Assembly: GCA_018701055.1 (NCBI GenBank)
Contig: JABIUH010000027.1
Coordinates: 1 to 12,669, forward strand
DNA from: Woeseia sp.
GTDB lineage: Bacteria > Pseudomonadota > Gammaproteobacteria > Steroidobacterales > Woeseiaceae
Direction: 5' to 3'
Length of the DNA stretch: 12,669 bases
Below are positions 1 to 8,142 of this stretch, one piece after another (the stretch's first letter is position 1; every line of letters starts with the position of its first letter). The notes beneath the pieces were generated by a model. The model did no database searches. It was not told the origin of the DNA and saw only the letters and a list, made by a program, of their open reading frames with translations. The position numbers and the translations under genes are program-made.

Positions 1-1041
1 ATCGGGACCCTGCTCTTCTTCACGGATACGCTGACCCATTTCGAAACGCTCGGCCTCATGTGCATCGTCACCATCAAACTCGACCCTGATCAGCGTTTCG
101 GAACCCAAACCACCAATAAGTGCATTGCCTTGCCAATCAGGAAACATGTCACCGGAGTAAAACATTAATCCGCCTGGAGAAATCGCCGGGACCCAATAGG
201 CTTTTGGTGGTTCAAACTCCGGCCGTGTGTCGTGATCAGGAATTTCCTCACCGCTGTAATGGTCGCCATTCGATACGATGGGGTAACAGTAGTTGTGCCC
301 TCGCTGAACCAAATTGAGTTCATCACCATGCCGCGGGCCCATTTCCTGATTCCATAAGCGTCCTTGCGCATCAAAGACAAGACCTAATGGATTGCGATGC
401 CCGAGTGACCAAATCTGAGCGGTCACGCCACCCTGATCCGAGAATGGATTGTTATCGGGCACGGTGCCATCGTCGTGTAAGCGAAGCACCTTGCCGAGAT
501 TCATTTGCATGTCTTGGGCTGGATCAAACTTTTGTCGATCCCCGGATGAAATGAATAGATACCCATCTGGCGAAAATGCGAGTCGGTGACCGTAGTGACC
601 GCGCCCGGTGACCTTCGGATGTTGCCGCCAAATAACGGTCATATTGTTCAGTTCGCCGCCACCCGTCGCGTTAAGTGACAACGTGCCGCGCGCCACCGCT
701 GCTCCGCGAGTGTCATCATCGCCCGCTTCTGCGTAGCTCAGGTAAACAACTTTGTTGTCGGCAAAACCTGGATGCAGCACAACATCACCCAACCCACCTT
801 GCCCGCCATAATCGACATCCGGGACTCCAGGTAATGGTGCGGATTGCGCTCCGTCCTGCGTCACGATCAGTACGCGACCCGCTTTCTCAGTCACCAATAA
901 GCGGCCATCGGGCAAAAAGGTCATTGCCCACGGCTCCTTGAGTTGCGATACAGGGGTTGCGTCAAATGGCCAGGAATCTTCGTCAGCGGTCGCACAGGCT
1001 GTCAGCGCAAAGCTCAAGATCACAAGGGATAGTCGATTCAT
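1..1041 (-). CDS. PQQ-dependent aldose/glucose-sorbosone dehydrogenase-like lipoprotein (3' end outside window)
   Basis: This protein is predicted to oxidise an aldose sugar in the periplasm or at the outer membrane, using PQQ (soluble-GDH / YliI-like six-bladed propeller family). The reading frame was translated from the minus strand: 347 codons are present, and the frame runs open off the left edge, so the C-terminus is missing. The N-terminus is a lipoprotein signal with lipobox L13-T14-A15-C16; residue +2 is Ala, which under the E. coli rule favours the outer membrane. Family signatures are an early FLPDGRLLVTEKAGRV strand, GHYGHRLAF with the likely catalytic His149, an SSGDR loop, and IWSLGHRNPLGL followed by QEMGPRHGDELN. 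The ATG is preceded by GGAG at 7 nt. It is divergent from the amidohydrolase gene across a 191-bp region. The family is secure; the true sugar substrate and any quinone acceptor are unknown. Confidence 0.93.
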   Translation of the reverse strand, partial: MNRLSLVILSFALTACATADEDSWPFDATPVSQLKEPWAMTFLPDGRLLVTEKAGRVLIVTQDGAQSAPLPGVPDVDYGGQGGLGDVVLHPGFADNKVVYLSYAEAGDDDTRGAAVARGTLSLNATGGGELNNMTVIWRQHPKVTGRGHYGHRLAFSPDGYLFISSGDRQKFDPAQDMQMNLGKVLRLHDDGTVPDNNPFSDQGGVTAQIWSLGHRNPLGLVFDAQGRLWNQEMGPRHGDELNLVQRGHNYCYPIVSNGDHYSGEEIPDHDTRPEFEPPKAYWVPAISPGGLMFYSGDMFPDWQGNALIGGLGSETLIRVEFDGDDAHEAERFEMGQRIREEEQGPD

Positions 1042-1232
1042 TGCAAATCTCCAGACTTACTATTTTTGAATTGACGGGCCAAGTGACACTGCGACCCGCC
1101 GTGAACATACCCCGCATATTGCCCGAATCATTGTCACTCGCAAACACTTCGGCCCGAGAAGCCTGGCTGTTCCAGCCTTTTTAAATCAGTACACTGTGAC
1201 GCTCTCAAGAAATCAAACTGTAGGGGATATTC
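1042..1232. promoter_or_regulatory. Divergent intergenic region with probable promoters for both flanking genes
   Basis: This 191-bp spacer separates two divergent genes and so must hold both start regions. Ribosome sites are visible at both ends: GGAG 7 nt before the minus-strand ATG, and AGGGGA 6 nt before the plus-strand ATG at 1233. A possible plus-strand -10 is TACACT at 1190-1195 (4 of 6 to consensus), but no good -35 was found. The pentamer GTGAC or its complement GTCAC occurs at 1083-1087, 1133-1137 and 1196-1200. A short hairpin, GGCTG-TTC-CAGCC (1165-1177), is followed by five T residues. The promoter assignments are inference. Confidence 0.4.
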
Positions 1233-4200
1233 ATGCTTACCCGACTCGCGACGTTACTTTCTATTTGCCTGCTTCAATCCGCTAGCGCCGATGACGTCGT
1301 CGACCGTACGGGAAAGTGGGACGTCAATGGACCGCTGGGATCGGTTCCCAAGGACCTGAACTTTTCGACCAGCGAAGGTACCTGGATGAATCTGGATGTT
1401 CATCCTGATGGGACCACGATCATTTTTGATTTGTTGGGCGACCTCTACGTAATGCCGATTGCCGGTGGAGATGCAACGCGTCTCACCAGCGGTGCGGCCT
1501 ACGATTTTCAACCGCGATTTAGTCCTGATGGCGGACAAATTCTTTTCACGTCTGATCGTAGTGGCATCAGTACTGTCTGGATTGCTGACTACAACGATGC
1601 AACGCTATCGGAATACAAGAACGTTAACGATGGCAGTGATCGAACGTTCGATGGAGCCAATTGGACGCCGGATGGCAATTGGATCATGGCGCGACAACGC
1701 ATCACCGACGTTAGCTCTATCGGCATCGCCGAAATGTGGCTGCTGCATAAAGATGGCGGCAGTGGCATCAAGATAGTCGATAACAAAGCGGAAACAGATT
1801 CGTTCCACGCGAGCGCGGATGGCCGTTACCTCTATTACGGCGAAAGCGGACCGTTTTCATACGGGCGCAATCCATACGGTCCAATCTGGTCGATCAGTCG
1901 CTATGATCGCAAAACCGGCGAGAAAAGGCCTGTTAGCGGTGGTAATGGAAGCAGCGGAAGTCCGGTCCTAAGCCCGGACGGACAACGCATTGCGTTTGTT
2001 CGTCGCGTGGGCAGTGACTCGACGATTTGGATTCACGACCTACAAAGCGGCGCCGAAACGCAGCTCTGGGACGGACTGGATCGGGATCAACTGGAAGCGT
2101 TCGGTACGCATCATATTTACCCCAACTACGATTTCACGCCGGATGGCTTAAGCCTTGTTGTGTGGGCCGGTGGCAAGATAGTGCGGGTTCCTATTAACGG
2201 TGACGCAGTGAGCGACATTCCCTTCACTGCTAACGTCGAACTGAAATATCACACGCCGCTGCGGTCAAAAAACGACCCTGCGCCGGACACGCTGCAATCG
2301 AAGATAATTCGTTGGCCGGTGATCAGCCCAGATGGTGAGACCCTGGTTTTTTCTGCGCTAGGCCGGCTCTATCAAATGAGCCTGCCAGACGGAGAGCCGA
2401 GACGAGTCACCAACCAAGAAAAGCCCGAGTTCGCGCCAACCTTCTCGCCAGACGGACGGCGCGTCTTATTCACGTCGTGGACTGACGATAACGGTGGAGC
2501 ACTACAAGAAATCAATTTACGTGGACGACCGGGTGCGCCGCGAACACTCTATGAATCGCGCGCACAACTGGTTAATCCAGCGTACTCGCCAGACGGCGAT
2601 CAGTTACTTGTCGTCGCGGGTAGCAATGTCAGCAGTCGCGGTGGAGATCTTGGCGCCGAAGGACGACACGATATATTGCTGCTGAATAGCAACGGTCGCG
2701 GCGCGACAACGGTCATCGTATCGACTGCCAACCGCGGTTCGCAGCGACGGGTTTCGCGGCCGACATTCTCAGCAGACGGAACGCGCATTTGGTATTTCGA
2801 TGACGAGAAAAATGCAGGCGGCGAACGTGGCGCGCGTATGCCCGCGCCAACCGGATTGAAGTCGATTCGACTCGACGGGACAGACAAAAAGACACACGTA
2901 ACGTTTCGTTTCGCGCAGGAAGCCATCGTTAGCCCTGACGACAGTTTGATCGCGATATCGGAGTTACACAACGCCTATGTCATGCCGATGCCACAGGTAG
3001 GTGAAACGATCGCATTCGACCCAAACAGCGCGACGCTCGCCTTCCAACAACTAACTGAAGACGGCGGTGAGTGGGTGACATGGAGTCATGACGCAAAAAC
3101 CTTGAGTTACGGCTTTGCCAATCGAGTCACCCGTCTGCCCAGCGACGAATTCAGATTCGGGGGCAAAGCGAAACCGAGAGATCTCGGCGACAATGGAATT
3201 TTGGTTCAATCCCTGGGAATCGACAGTCAAGGTCAATATCGATTCTCTGATGATAATCTAAGCTTCGATACGCTTAAGTCTGAATTGTCGCCTACTTGGA
3301 GCAATGCGAATCACGTGCGAATGGATGTGACCGTTGCCGACGATGCGCCGTATAGCGCTTGGCATGAACTGGAAGACTGGGCGGGTGACGCGAAAGTTTC
3401 CCTCAAAAAGATAAGCGCCAGCGACAAAGAGGACGACGACGCACACGAATCGAATCGCGAAGAATTCACAATCAACCTTACCGTTCCACGTGCGAAACCT
3501 TCGGGTGTCGTGGCATTAAGTGGTGCACGCATCGTTACGATGAATGGCGATTCAGTCATCGATGACGGCGCGATTGTTGTCAGAGACAACCGCATCGTCG
3601 CAGTCGGACCAAGCGATGAAATCGACATTCCTGCCGATGCGAAACACTTCGACGTCACCGGAAAAACAATCATGCCGGGCATCATCGATGTGCATGCACA
3701 TTTGGGCTATGGCGTGTTAGATGTAAACCCGGAGAAAGAGTGGCGCTATTACGCGAACCTCGCCTACGGAGTGACCACAACACACGATCCATCGGCGAGC
3801 ACGCATACCGCATTTGGCCAAGCAGAAATGATCGAAGCCGGGCTGATGGTTGGACCACGAGTATTCTCAACCGGATTTATCCTATTTGGCGCAACCAATT
3901 CTGATATGGCGGTCATCAACAGTTATGCCGACGCTCTGTCACATGTGCGGCGACTAAAATCCCAGGGTGCGTTCAGTGTAAAGAGTTACATGCAGCCAAG
4001 AAGAGAACAGCGCCAGTGGGTAATACGCGCCGCGGCAGCTGAGAACATGTTGGTCATGCCTGAGGGTGGTGGCGATTTCCCGGTGAACGTCGGCATGTTG
4101 TTGGACGGGCATAGTGGTATTGAACACTCGTTGTCCGTCGGTCAGATCTATAAAGATGTCGTTACGTTGTTCGCAGAAACACGCGCTGGTTACACCGCGA

Positions 4201-4733
4201 CGCTCCTGGTTGCTTACGGCGGTCAGGAAGGCGAAAAGTATTTTTACCAACATGACGAGGTGTGGAAGAACGAGAAACTACAATCGTTCTTCCCGCCGCG
4301 ACAAATTGATGCACGGGCGCGACGACGGTTGATGTCAGAAGACAGCGACTACAACCACATGTTGGTCGCGGCAGGACAGAAGAAAATATCTGATGCAGGC
4401 GGTCTTATTAATCTTGGCGCACACGGTCAGTTGCAAGGTCTGGGTGCGCATTGGGAATTGTGGGCCATCGCGCAAGGTGGCATGCGACCGCATGATGCTT
4501 TACGGGCTGCGACCATTAATGGCGCTGAATACCTCGGCATGGAAGCGGACTTGGGCTCTATTGAAGTTGGCAAGCTCGCCGACTTCATCGTCCTAGATCA
4601 GAACCCGCTGGACAATATCCGCAACTCTGAACGCGTTAGCATGACTATTGTAAACGGCGTGGTATACGACGCGAACAGTATGGATCAACTATGGCCGCAA
4701 ACCATTGAACGTGGGAAGTTTCATTTCGAATAG
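1233..4733 (+). CDS. Secreted TolB/PD40 beta-propeller plus amidohydrolase fusion protein
   Basis: This is a 1166-residue exported hydrolase. The signal peptide is MLTRLATLLSICLLQSASA, with cleavage likely before DDVV. Residues 50-630 carry about a dozen PD40/TolB-type repeats with an (S/T)PDG core, for example at 57, 97, 145, 247, 302, 365, 405, 452 and 513. An acidic linker (about 715-745) leads into an amidohydrolase (about 762-1150). That domain begins with a DxxG-type beta-sandwich, has the metal HxH at H821/H823 in DVHAHLGYG, a candidate bridging Lys917 (SVKSYMQP), H960/H965, and the closing GSIEVGKLADFIVLD strand. At the usual site of the catalytic Asp the sequence is GAHGQLQGLGAHWE (H1064), without the expected GTD/GSD. 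Homologues are often called amidohydrolase or prolidase/imidazolonepropionase-like; a peptidase-like role is a guess. The start is supported by AGGGGA at 6 nt. It is monocistronic by context. Confidence 0.93.
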   Translation: MLTRLATLLSICLLQSASADDVVDRTGKWDVNGPLGSVPKDLNFSTSEGTWMNLDVHPDGTTIIFDLLGDLYVMPIAGGDATRLTSGAAYDFQPRFSPDGGQILFTSDRSGISTVWIADYNDATLSEYKNVNDGSDRTFDGANWTPDGNWIMARQRITDVSSIGIAEMWLLHKDGGSGIKIVDNKAETDSFHASADGRYLYYGESGPFSYGRNPYGPIWSISRYDRKTGEKRPVSGGNGSSGSPVLSPDGQRIAFVRRVGSDSTIWIHDLQSGAETQLWDGLDRDQLEAFGTHHIYPNYDFTPDGLSLVVWAGGKIVRVPINGDAVSDIPFTANVELKYHTPLRSKNDPAPDTLQSKIIRWPVISPDGETLVFSALGRLYQMSLPDGEPRRVTNQEKPEFAPTFSPDGRRVLFTSWTDDNGGALQEINLRGRPGAPRTLYESRAQLVNPAYSPDGDQLLVVAGSNVSSRGGDLGAEGRHDILLLNSNGRGATTVIVSTANRGSQRRVSRPTFSADGTRIWYFDDEKNAGGERGARMPAPTGLKSIRLDGTDKKTHVTFRFAQEAIVSPDDSLIAISELHNAYVMPMPQVGETIAFDPNSATLAFQQLTEDGGEWVTWSHDAKTLSYGFANRVTRLPSDEFRFGGKAKPRDLGDNGILVQSLGIDSQGQYRFSDDNLSFDTLKSELSPTWSNANHVRMDVTVADDAPYSAWHELEDWAGDAKVSLKKISASDKEDDDAHESNREEFTINLTVPRAKPSGVVALSGARIVTMNGDSVIDDGAIVVRDNRIVAVGPSDEIDIPADAKHFDVTGKTIMPGIIDVHAHLGYGVLDVNPEKEWRYYANLAYGVTTTHDPSASTHTAFGQAEMIEAGLMVGPRVFSTGFILFGATNSDMAVINSYADALSHVRRLKSQGAFSVKSYMQPRREQRQWVIRAAAAENMLVMPEGGGDFPVNVGMLLDGHSGIEHSLSVGQIYKDVVTLFAETRAGYTATLLVAYGGQEGEKYFYQHDEVWKNEKLQSFFPPRQIDARARRRLMSEDSDYNHMLVAAGQKKISDAGGLINLGAHGQLQGLGAHWELWAIAQGGMRPHDALRAATINGAEYLGMEADLGSIEVGKLADFIVLDQNPLDNIRNSERVSMTIVNGVVYDANSMDQLWPQTIERGKFHFE

Positions 4734-4760
4734 GTCCGACGTTTGCGTTTGAGTTTGATT

Positions 4761-6245
4761 TTATGCAGAGTCGACTTTCGATTGCCGGCTCCGCAACAAC
4801 CATAACGTCGCGAATTGTGTTGTAACGACGAGCAGCAAAATCCAGTCGATTTGAGTTAGTCCGGCCACGATAAAACCGAAAAATGCTATAGCTCCATTAG
4901 TCAGCGCGTACGGCAACTGGGTGCGAAAATGTTCGAGTGGCGTCGTTCCTGCTCCCGTCGCCGAAAGAATGGTTGTCTCTGAAATAGGCGAGGAATGATC
5001 CCCGAATAGGCCGCCGGACAACACAGCCCCGATAACAATCGGAAGCGGCGCGCCTGTCGCAATCGCAGCCGGTATCGCCAACGGCATCATGATGATGATG
5101 GTGCCCCAAGACGAACCCGTGGCAAACGAAATGATTGCGGCAAGCAGGAATGCCACGGCCGGGAGGAGTCCCGACGGAAGTCCATTGCGAGCCAGTTCGG
5201 CAACATACGCGCCGGTGCCAAGCGTCTCGCTTACGCTCCCCAGGGTCCATGCAAGCACCAAAGTTGCCGCTATTGGCATCATGCCGGTCATTCCATCTAT
5301 GTAACGACCGAAAGTGCTCAGCAGGCCCTGGACTCGCATTGAAACCATCAACACAACCAGTACAACGGCAGCAAGAAAGTAAGCGGCGGACAATCCAGCC
5401 CTGAAGTCAGAGCCCGCAACCTGCTCAAACGGAAACCCATAATGATTTAACGTCGCGAACAGCGTTAAACCCAAAACCAGAAGGGGCAACCAGACCAAAA
5501 TTGGTTTGGCATTTGAATGGTCCGCTTCTGGTGACTCAATTTCACTTGGCGGATTCATTGCTGCATTTCGCTCGGCGACCGCCATCGAACCGTAGTCAAA
5601 CTTCAACAGGGTGAGTGCTGGCACCATCGCAATTGCGAGCCATGCGTATAATTGAAATGGGATAGCAGAAACAAACGCATCCCACTCTGACATTTCGATA
5701 TCGGCCGCTGAAAATGCATCAGCGATGACACTCATGATAAATACACCCCAGCCAATGAAAGGAATGAGAATGGCGACGGGCGAAGATGTTGAATCGAGGA
5801 TGAACGCGAGTTTTTGCCGAGAAATATTCAGACGATCAGTCAGCGGTTGAAATACTGGTCCGACGATGAGCGGCGTACCGAGATCAGAAAAGAAGATCAT
5901 AATTCCGCCGGCCCAGGATGCGAGTTGTGCACGCGCTTTGCCCGCCACCCAGCGTGCAGCTACCGCGGCGAATGCCGTGCCGCCGCCGGAGAACTCAATT
6001 AGTTTCACGAAACCGCCAATAAATACCAGCAACACCAAAACGCTCGCGTTGTAGGTGTCAGCAACCTCCGGAACGATGTGGTGTCGCACCAAAGTCGGCA
6101 CAAACAGCAACGCCGAGGTGTCGGCAACCATAGCGGCGCCGACGAACACGCCTGAGAACAAACCGACAAGCACATTGCGCACGGTCAGCGCGACGATCAA
6201 TGTGACGAAGACTGGAATGAGAGAAGCAAAAGAGGGATCAGACAT
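4761..6245 (-). CDS. NhaC-family Na+/H+ (or Na+/solute) antiporter, first paralogue
   Basis: This is an inner-membrane secondary carrier of about 494 residues with roughly a dozen hydrophobic segments, typical of the NhaC family (ion transporter superfamily). Recognisable blocks are GGFVKLIEFSGG, SDLGTPLIVGPVFQPLTD, LDSTSSPVAILIPFIGWG, and the C-terminal FATGSSWGT and GLFGDHSSPISETT. The last two are the strongest family signature. I chose the ATG at 6245 (MSDPSFASLIPV). An upstream in-frame TTG at 6284 lies in the loop of a hairpin and would add 13 unlikely residues. No clear Shine-Dalgarno sequence precedes 6245. The gene is convergent with the amidohydrolase (27-bp gap) and divergent from ggt. 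The family exchanges Na+ for H+, and members also move malate/lactate or are predicted amino-acid carriers (methionine, lysine, tyrosine), so the substrate is open. Confidence 0.93.
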   Translation of the reverse strand: MSDPSFASLIPVFVTLIVALTVRNVLVGLFSGVFVGAAMVADTSALLFVPTLVRHHIVPEVADTYNASVLVLLVFIGGFVKLIEFSGGGTAFAAVAARWVAGKARAQLASWAGGIMIFFSDLGTPLIVGPVFQPLTDRLNISRQKLAFILDSTSSPVAILIPFIGWGVFIMSVIADAFSAADIEMSEWDAFVSAIPFQLYAWLAIAMVPALTLLKFDYGSMAVAERNAAMNPPSEIESPEADHSNAKPILVWLPLLVLGLTLFATLNHYGFPFEQVAGSDFRAGLSAAYFLAAVVLVVLMVSMRVQGLLSTFGRYIDGMTGMMPIAATLVLAWTLGSVSETLGTGAYVAELARNGLPSGLLPAVAFLLAAIISFATGSSWGTIIIMMPLAIPAAIATGAPLPIVIGAVLSGGLFGDHSSPISETTILSATGAGTTPLEHFRTQLPYALTNGAIAFFGFIVAGLTQIDWILLLVVTTQFATLWLLRSRQSKVDSA

Positions 6246-6265
6246 AGAAACGCATACTACCGAGG

Positions 6266-6305
6266 AAACTGGGTCAGAGCCCAATAAAGGGCTCTGACCC
6301 AGTTT
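6266..6305. repeat. Perfect 17-bp-stem hairpin, REP-like element with GGGTCAGAG core
   Basis: The left arm at 6266-6282 (AAACTGGGTCAGAGCCC) is perfectly complementary to the right arm at 6289-6305, with a 6-nt AATAAA loop. Read on the plus strand, the right arm ends in a run of T (6303-6307), which resembles an intrinsic terminator. However, the element lies between the starts of two divergent genes, 20 nt upstream of the NhaC ATG and 70 nt upstream of ggt, where a terminator has no evident gene to end. The core is shared with the hairpin at 8101-8127, which suggests a dispersed palindromic family rather than a one-off terminator. It could also act as a structured leader or a transcriptional insulator. 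Confidence 0.85.
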
Positions 6306-6375
6306 TTACGCGATATTTGATTGTCGTGTAAGATTCCCGAACAACTTGTCACATCGCCATTAGACGGAAAACTTT

Positions 6376-8088
6376 GTGAATAAAAGCGCCTATCAAAAGT
6401 TCTTCATTGCTGCTGTTTCAACAGTATTTATTGTCGGAACGATCACAGTGGATGCGACGAGCCGCCATCCCGTTCGCGGCAACAACGGCGTCGTATCGTC
6501 TTCTTCGCGAATTGCGTCCGAAGTGGGTGTCGATATTTTGAAGCAAGGCGGCAATGCGGTAGATGCTGCAATCGCAACTGCTTTTGCGATGGCCGTTACC
6601 TGGCCTACGGCGGGCAATATTGGTGGCGGCGGATTTATGATTTATCACGGGGCCGATGGTGAGTCGACCGCGTTCGATTTTCGCGAGAAAGCACCGCTTG
6701 CCTCGACCAAAACTATGTATCTCGATGAGAACGGAGATATTCGCAATAATTCGAATCACGCCAGTATCTTGGCAGTTGGCGTACCGGGAACCGTCGCCGG
6801 CATGGAACTCGCCCATCAGAGATTTGGCTCGTTGGAATGGTCGGCCCTGCTGCAACCGGCAATTGACCTGGCGCGAGGAGGTATGCCAATTAGTTGGCAG
6901 CTACACGGCTCCTTTAAACGACTGAACAACTATTGGCAGCAGTACCCCAGTTCCGGCAAGATTTTCCTTCACGATGACGGATCGTTTTATCAACCTGATG
7001 AGATCTGGAAGCAACCTGATCTCGCGAAAACACTCGAACGCATTCAAGCGCATGGAAAAGATGGCTTTTACAAGGGTGAGACCGCGCAGTTAATCGCGGA
7101 TCATATGACCGCAAATGGCGGGATTATCACCTTAAAGGATTTGGAGAAATACGAAGCTGTCGAACGCGAGCCTATCCGCGGCAATTACCGTGGCTATGAG
7201 ATTGTAAGCATGCCGCCGCCAAGCTCTGGCGGAGTGGCAATAGTGCAAATGCTGAACATCCTGGAAGGCTTCGATCTCAAAGAAATCGGCCACAATTCAG
7301 CTCTGTATTTGCACTTACTGACAGAGGCTATGCGTCGAGCGTACGCAGATCGCGCCAATTTCCTTGGTGATTCTGACTTTAATGAAGACTTGCCTATTGC
7401 GACGCTCACATCGAAAGAGCACGCCGCGAAACAGCGCGAAACCATCATGATGCACTCGGCATCAGAAAGTGACCCCGCAAAATTTGCGCAGCTATACGAA
7501 AGCGACGAAACCACCCATTTTTCTGTGGTCGACAAGGACGGTAATATGGTGTCGCTCACCTACACGTTGGAAAACGGCTATGGCAGCAAGATCGTCGTCG
7601 AGGGTGCTGGGTTTCTACTGAACAACGAAATGGGAGATTTCAATGCGCAACCGGGCGTCACTAACGAGCGCGGCACAATTGGCACGATCGCTAATCAAAT
7701 TCGGCCGGAGCAACGCATGTTATCGAGCATGTCACCAACAATCGTTGCGAAAGACGGCGTACCACTGTTCGCAACGGGCACGCCCGGTGGCCGTACTATT
7801 ATTAATACGACATTGCAGACCATCCTGAACGTCATCGATCACGATATGAATATTGCCCAGGCGATTGACGCACCGCGTATTCACCATCAGTGGTTACCGA
7901 ATGTCACGCGCATGGAATCTGGCTCGTTTTCGGCTGACACGGTCGCGCTGTACGAGCAACGCAATCACGTTATTCAATCGACGCGCAGTATTGGTACCGC
8001 AATGGGCGTTTATCGAGATCCGAAAACCGGCGTACTATCTGGGGCCGCTGATCCGCGAGCGGAAGACGGCGGTGCTGTCGCCTGGTAG
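6376..8088 (+). CDS. ggt: Gamma-glutamyltransferase (gamma-glutamyltranspeptidase) precursor
   Basis: This is a periplasmic N-terminal-nucleophile enzyme that hydrolyses or transfers the gamma-glutamyl group of glutathione and related compounds. Its 570 residues match the usual length (E. coli about 580). A signal peptide occupies about 1-28. The large subunit carries GGNAVDAAIATAF, GNIGGGGFMIYH and the glutamate-binding Arg103 (DFREKAP). Autocleavage is expected before Thr379 in TTHFSVVDKDGN, giving a 192-residue small subunit. Further substrate residues are E418/D421 (NNEMGDF), S450/S451 (LSSMSPT) and the oxyanion pair G471/G472 (GTPGG). The lid-loop region is present. The position of E. 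coli Asn411 is occupied by Glu399 (TLENGYG). The start is GTG, with a weak GACGGA upstream. The gene is flanked by two related hairpins, divergent from an NhaC carrier and convergent with the DUF481 gene. Confidence 0.97.
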   Translation: MNKSAYQKFFIAAVSTVFIVGTITVDATSRHPVRGNNGVVSSSSRIASEVGVDILKQGGNAVDAAIATAFAMAVTWPTAGNIGGGGFMIYHGADGESTAFDFREKAPLASTKTMYLDENGDIRNNSNHASILAVGVPGTVAGMELAHQRFGSLEWSALLQPAIDLARGGMPISWQLHGSFKRLNNYWQQYPSSGKIFLHDDGSFYQPDEIWKQPDLAKTLERIQAHGKDGFYKGETAQLIADHMTANGGIITLKDLEKYEAVEREPIRGNYRGYEIVSMPPPSSGGVAIVQMLNILEGFDLKEIGHNSALYLHLLTEAMRRAYADRANFLGDSDFNEDLPIATLTSKEHAAKQRETIMMHSASESDPAKFAQLYESDETTHFSVVDKDGNMVSLTYTLENGYGSKIVVEGAGFLLNNEMGDFNAQPGVTNERGTIGTIANQIRPEQRMLSSMSPTIVAKDGVPLFATGTPGGRTIINTTLQTILNVIDHDMNIAQAIDAPRIHHQWLPNVTRMESGSFSADTVALYEQRNHVIQSTRSIGTAMGVYRDPKTGVLSGAADPRAEDGGAVAW

Positions 8089-8100
8089 TACCGGTAATCC

Positions 8101-8127
8101 GGGGTCAGGGTCACAGACTCTGACCCC
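8101..8127. terminator. Hairpin between convergent genes; second GGGTCAGAG-type element
   Basis: The left arm GGGGTCAGGGTC (8101-8112) pairs with GACTCTGACCCC (8116-8127) around a 3-nt ACA loop. The 12-bp stem has one mismatch, which becomes a G-U wobble in RNA. It begins 13 nt past the ggt stop and ends 15 nt before the stop of the convergent DUF481 gene, so it can serve both as a bidirectional terminator. There is no T tract, so termination may rely on the stem alone or on Rho. The right arm matches the core of the hairpin at 6266-6305, marking both as probable copies of one repeat family. Confidence 0.7.
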
Positions 8128-8142
8128 AATCCTCATACATAA

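Noticed and set aside
1165..1182. GGCTG-TTC-CAGCC hairpin followed by TTTTT, resembling an intrinsic terminator on the plus strand.
   Set aside because: No plus-strand gene precedes it; it lies between divergent genes and the stem is only 5 bp. It is mentioned within the intergenic entry rather than called as a terminator.
3311..3685. A 124-codon minus-strand open frame inside the amidohydrolase gene.
   Set aside because: It is antisense to a well-supported coding region, has no recognisable family, and shows the low-complexity Ser/Thr/Ala composition of a frame shadow.
4897..5404. Open frames on both strands inside the first NhaC gene, including a histidine-rich stretch.
   Set aside because: These are alternative-frame shadows of a clear membrane-carrier gene; the His run comes from ATGATG-type codons read out of frame.
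6226..6258. A 5-codon open frame (ATG CGT TTC TAT GTC TGA) overlapping the start of the first NhaC gene as a possible regulatory leader peptide.
   Set aside because: It has no ribosome site and is short enough to arise by chance.
6246..6284. A 13-residue N-terminal extension of the first NhaC carrier from an in-frame TTG.
   Set aside because: The TTG falls in the loop of the 17-bp hairpin, the added residues are not typical of the family, and an ATG at 6245 gives a normal hydrophobic start.
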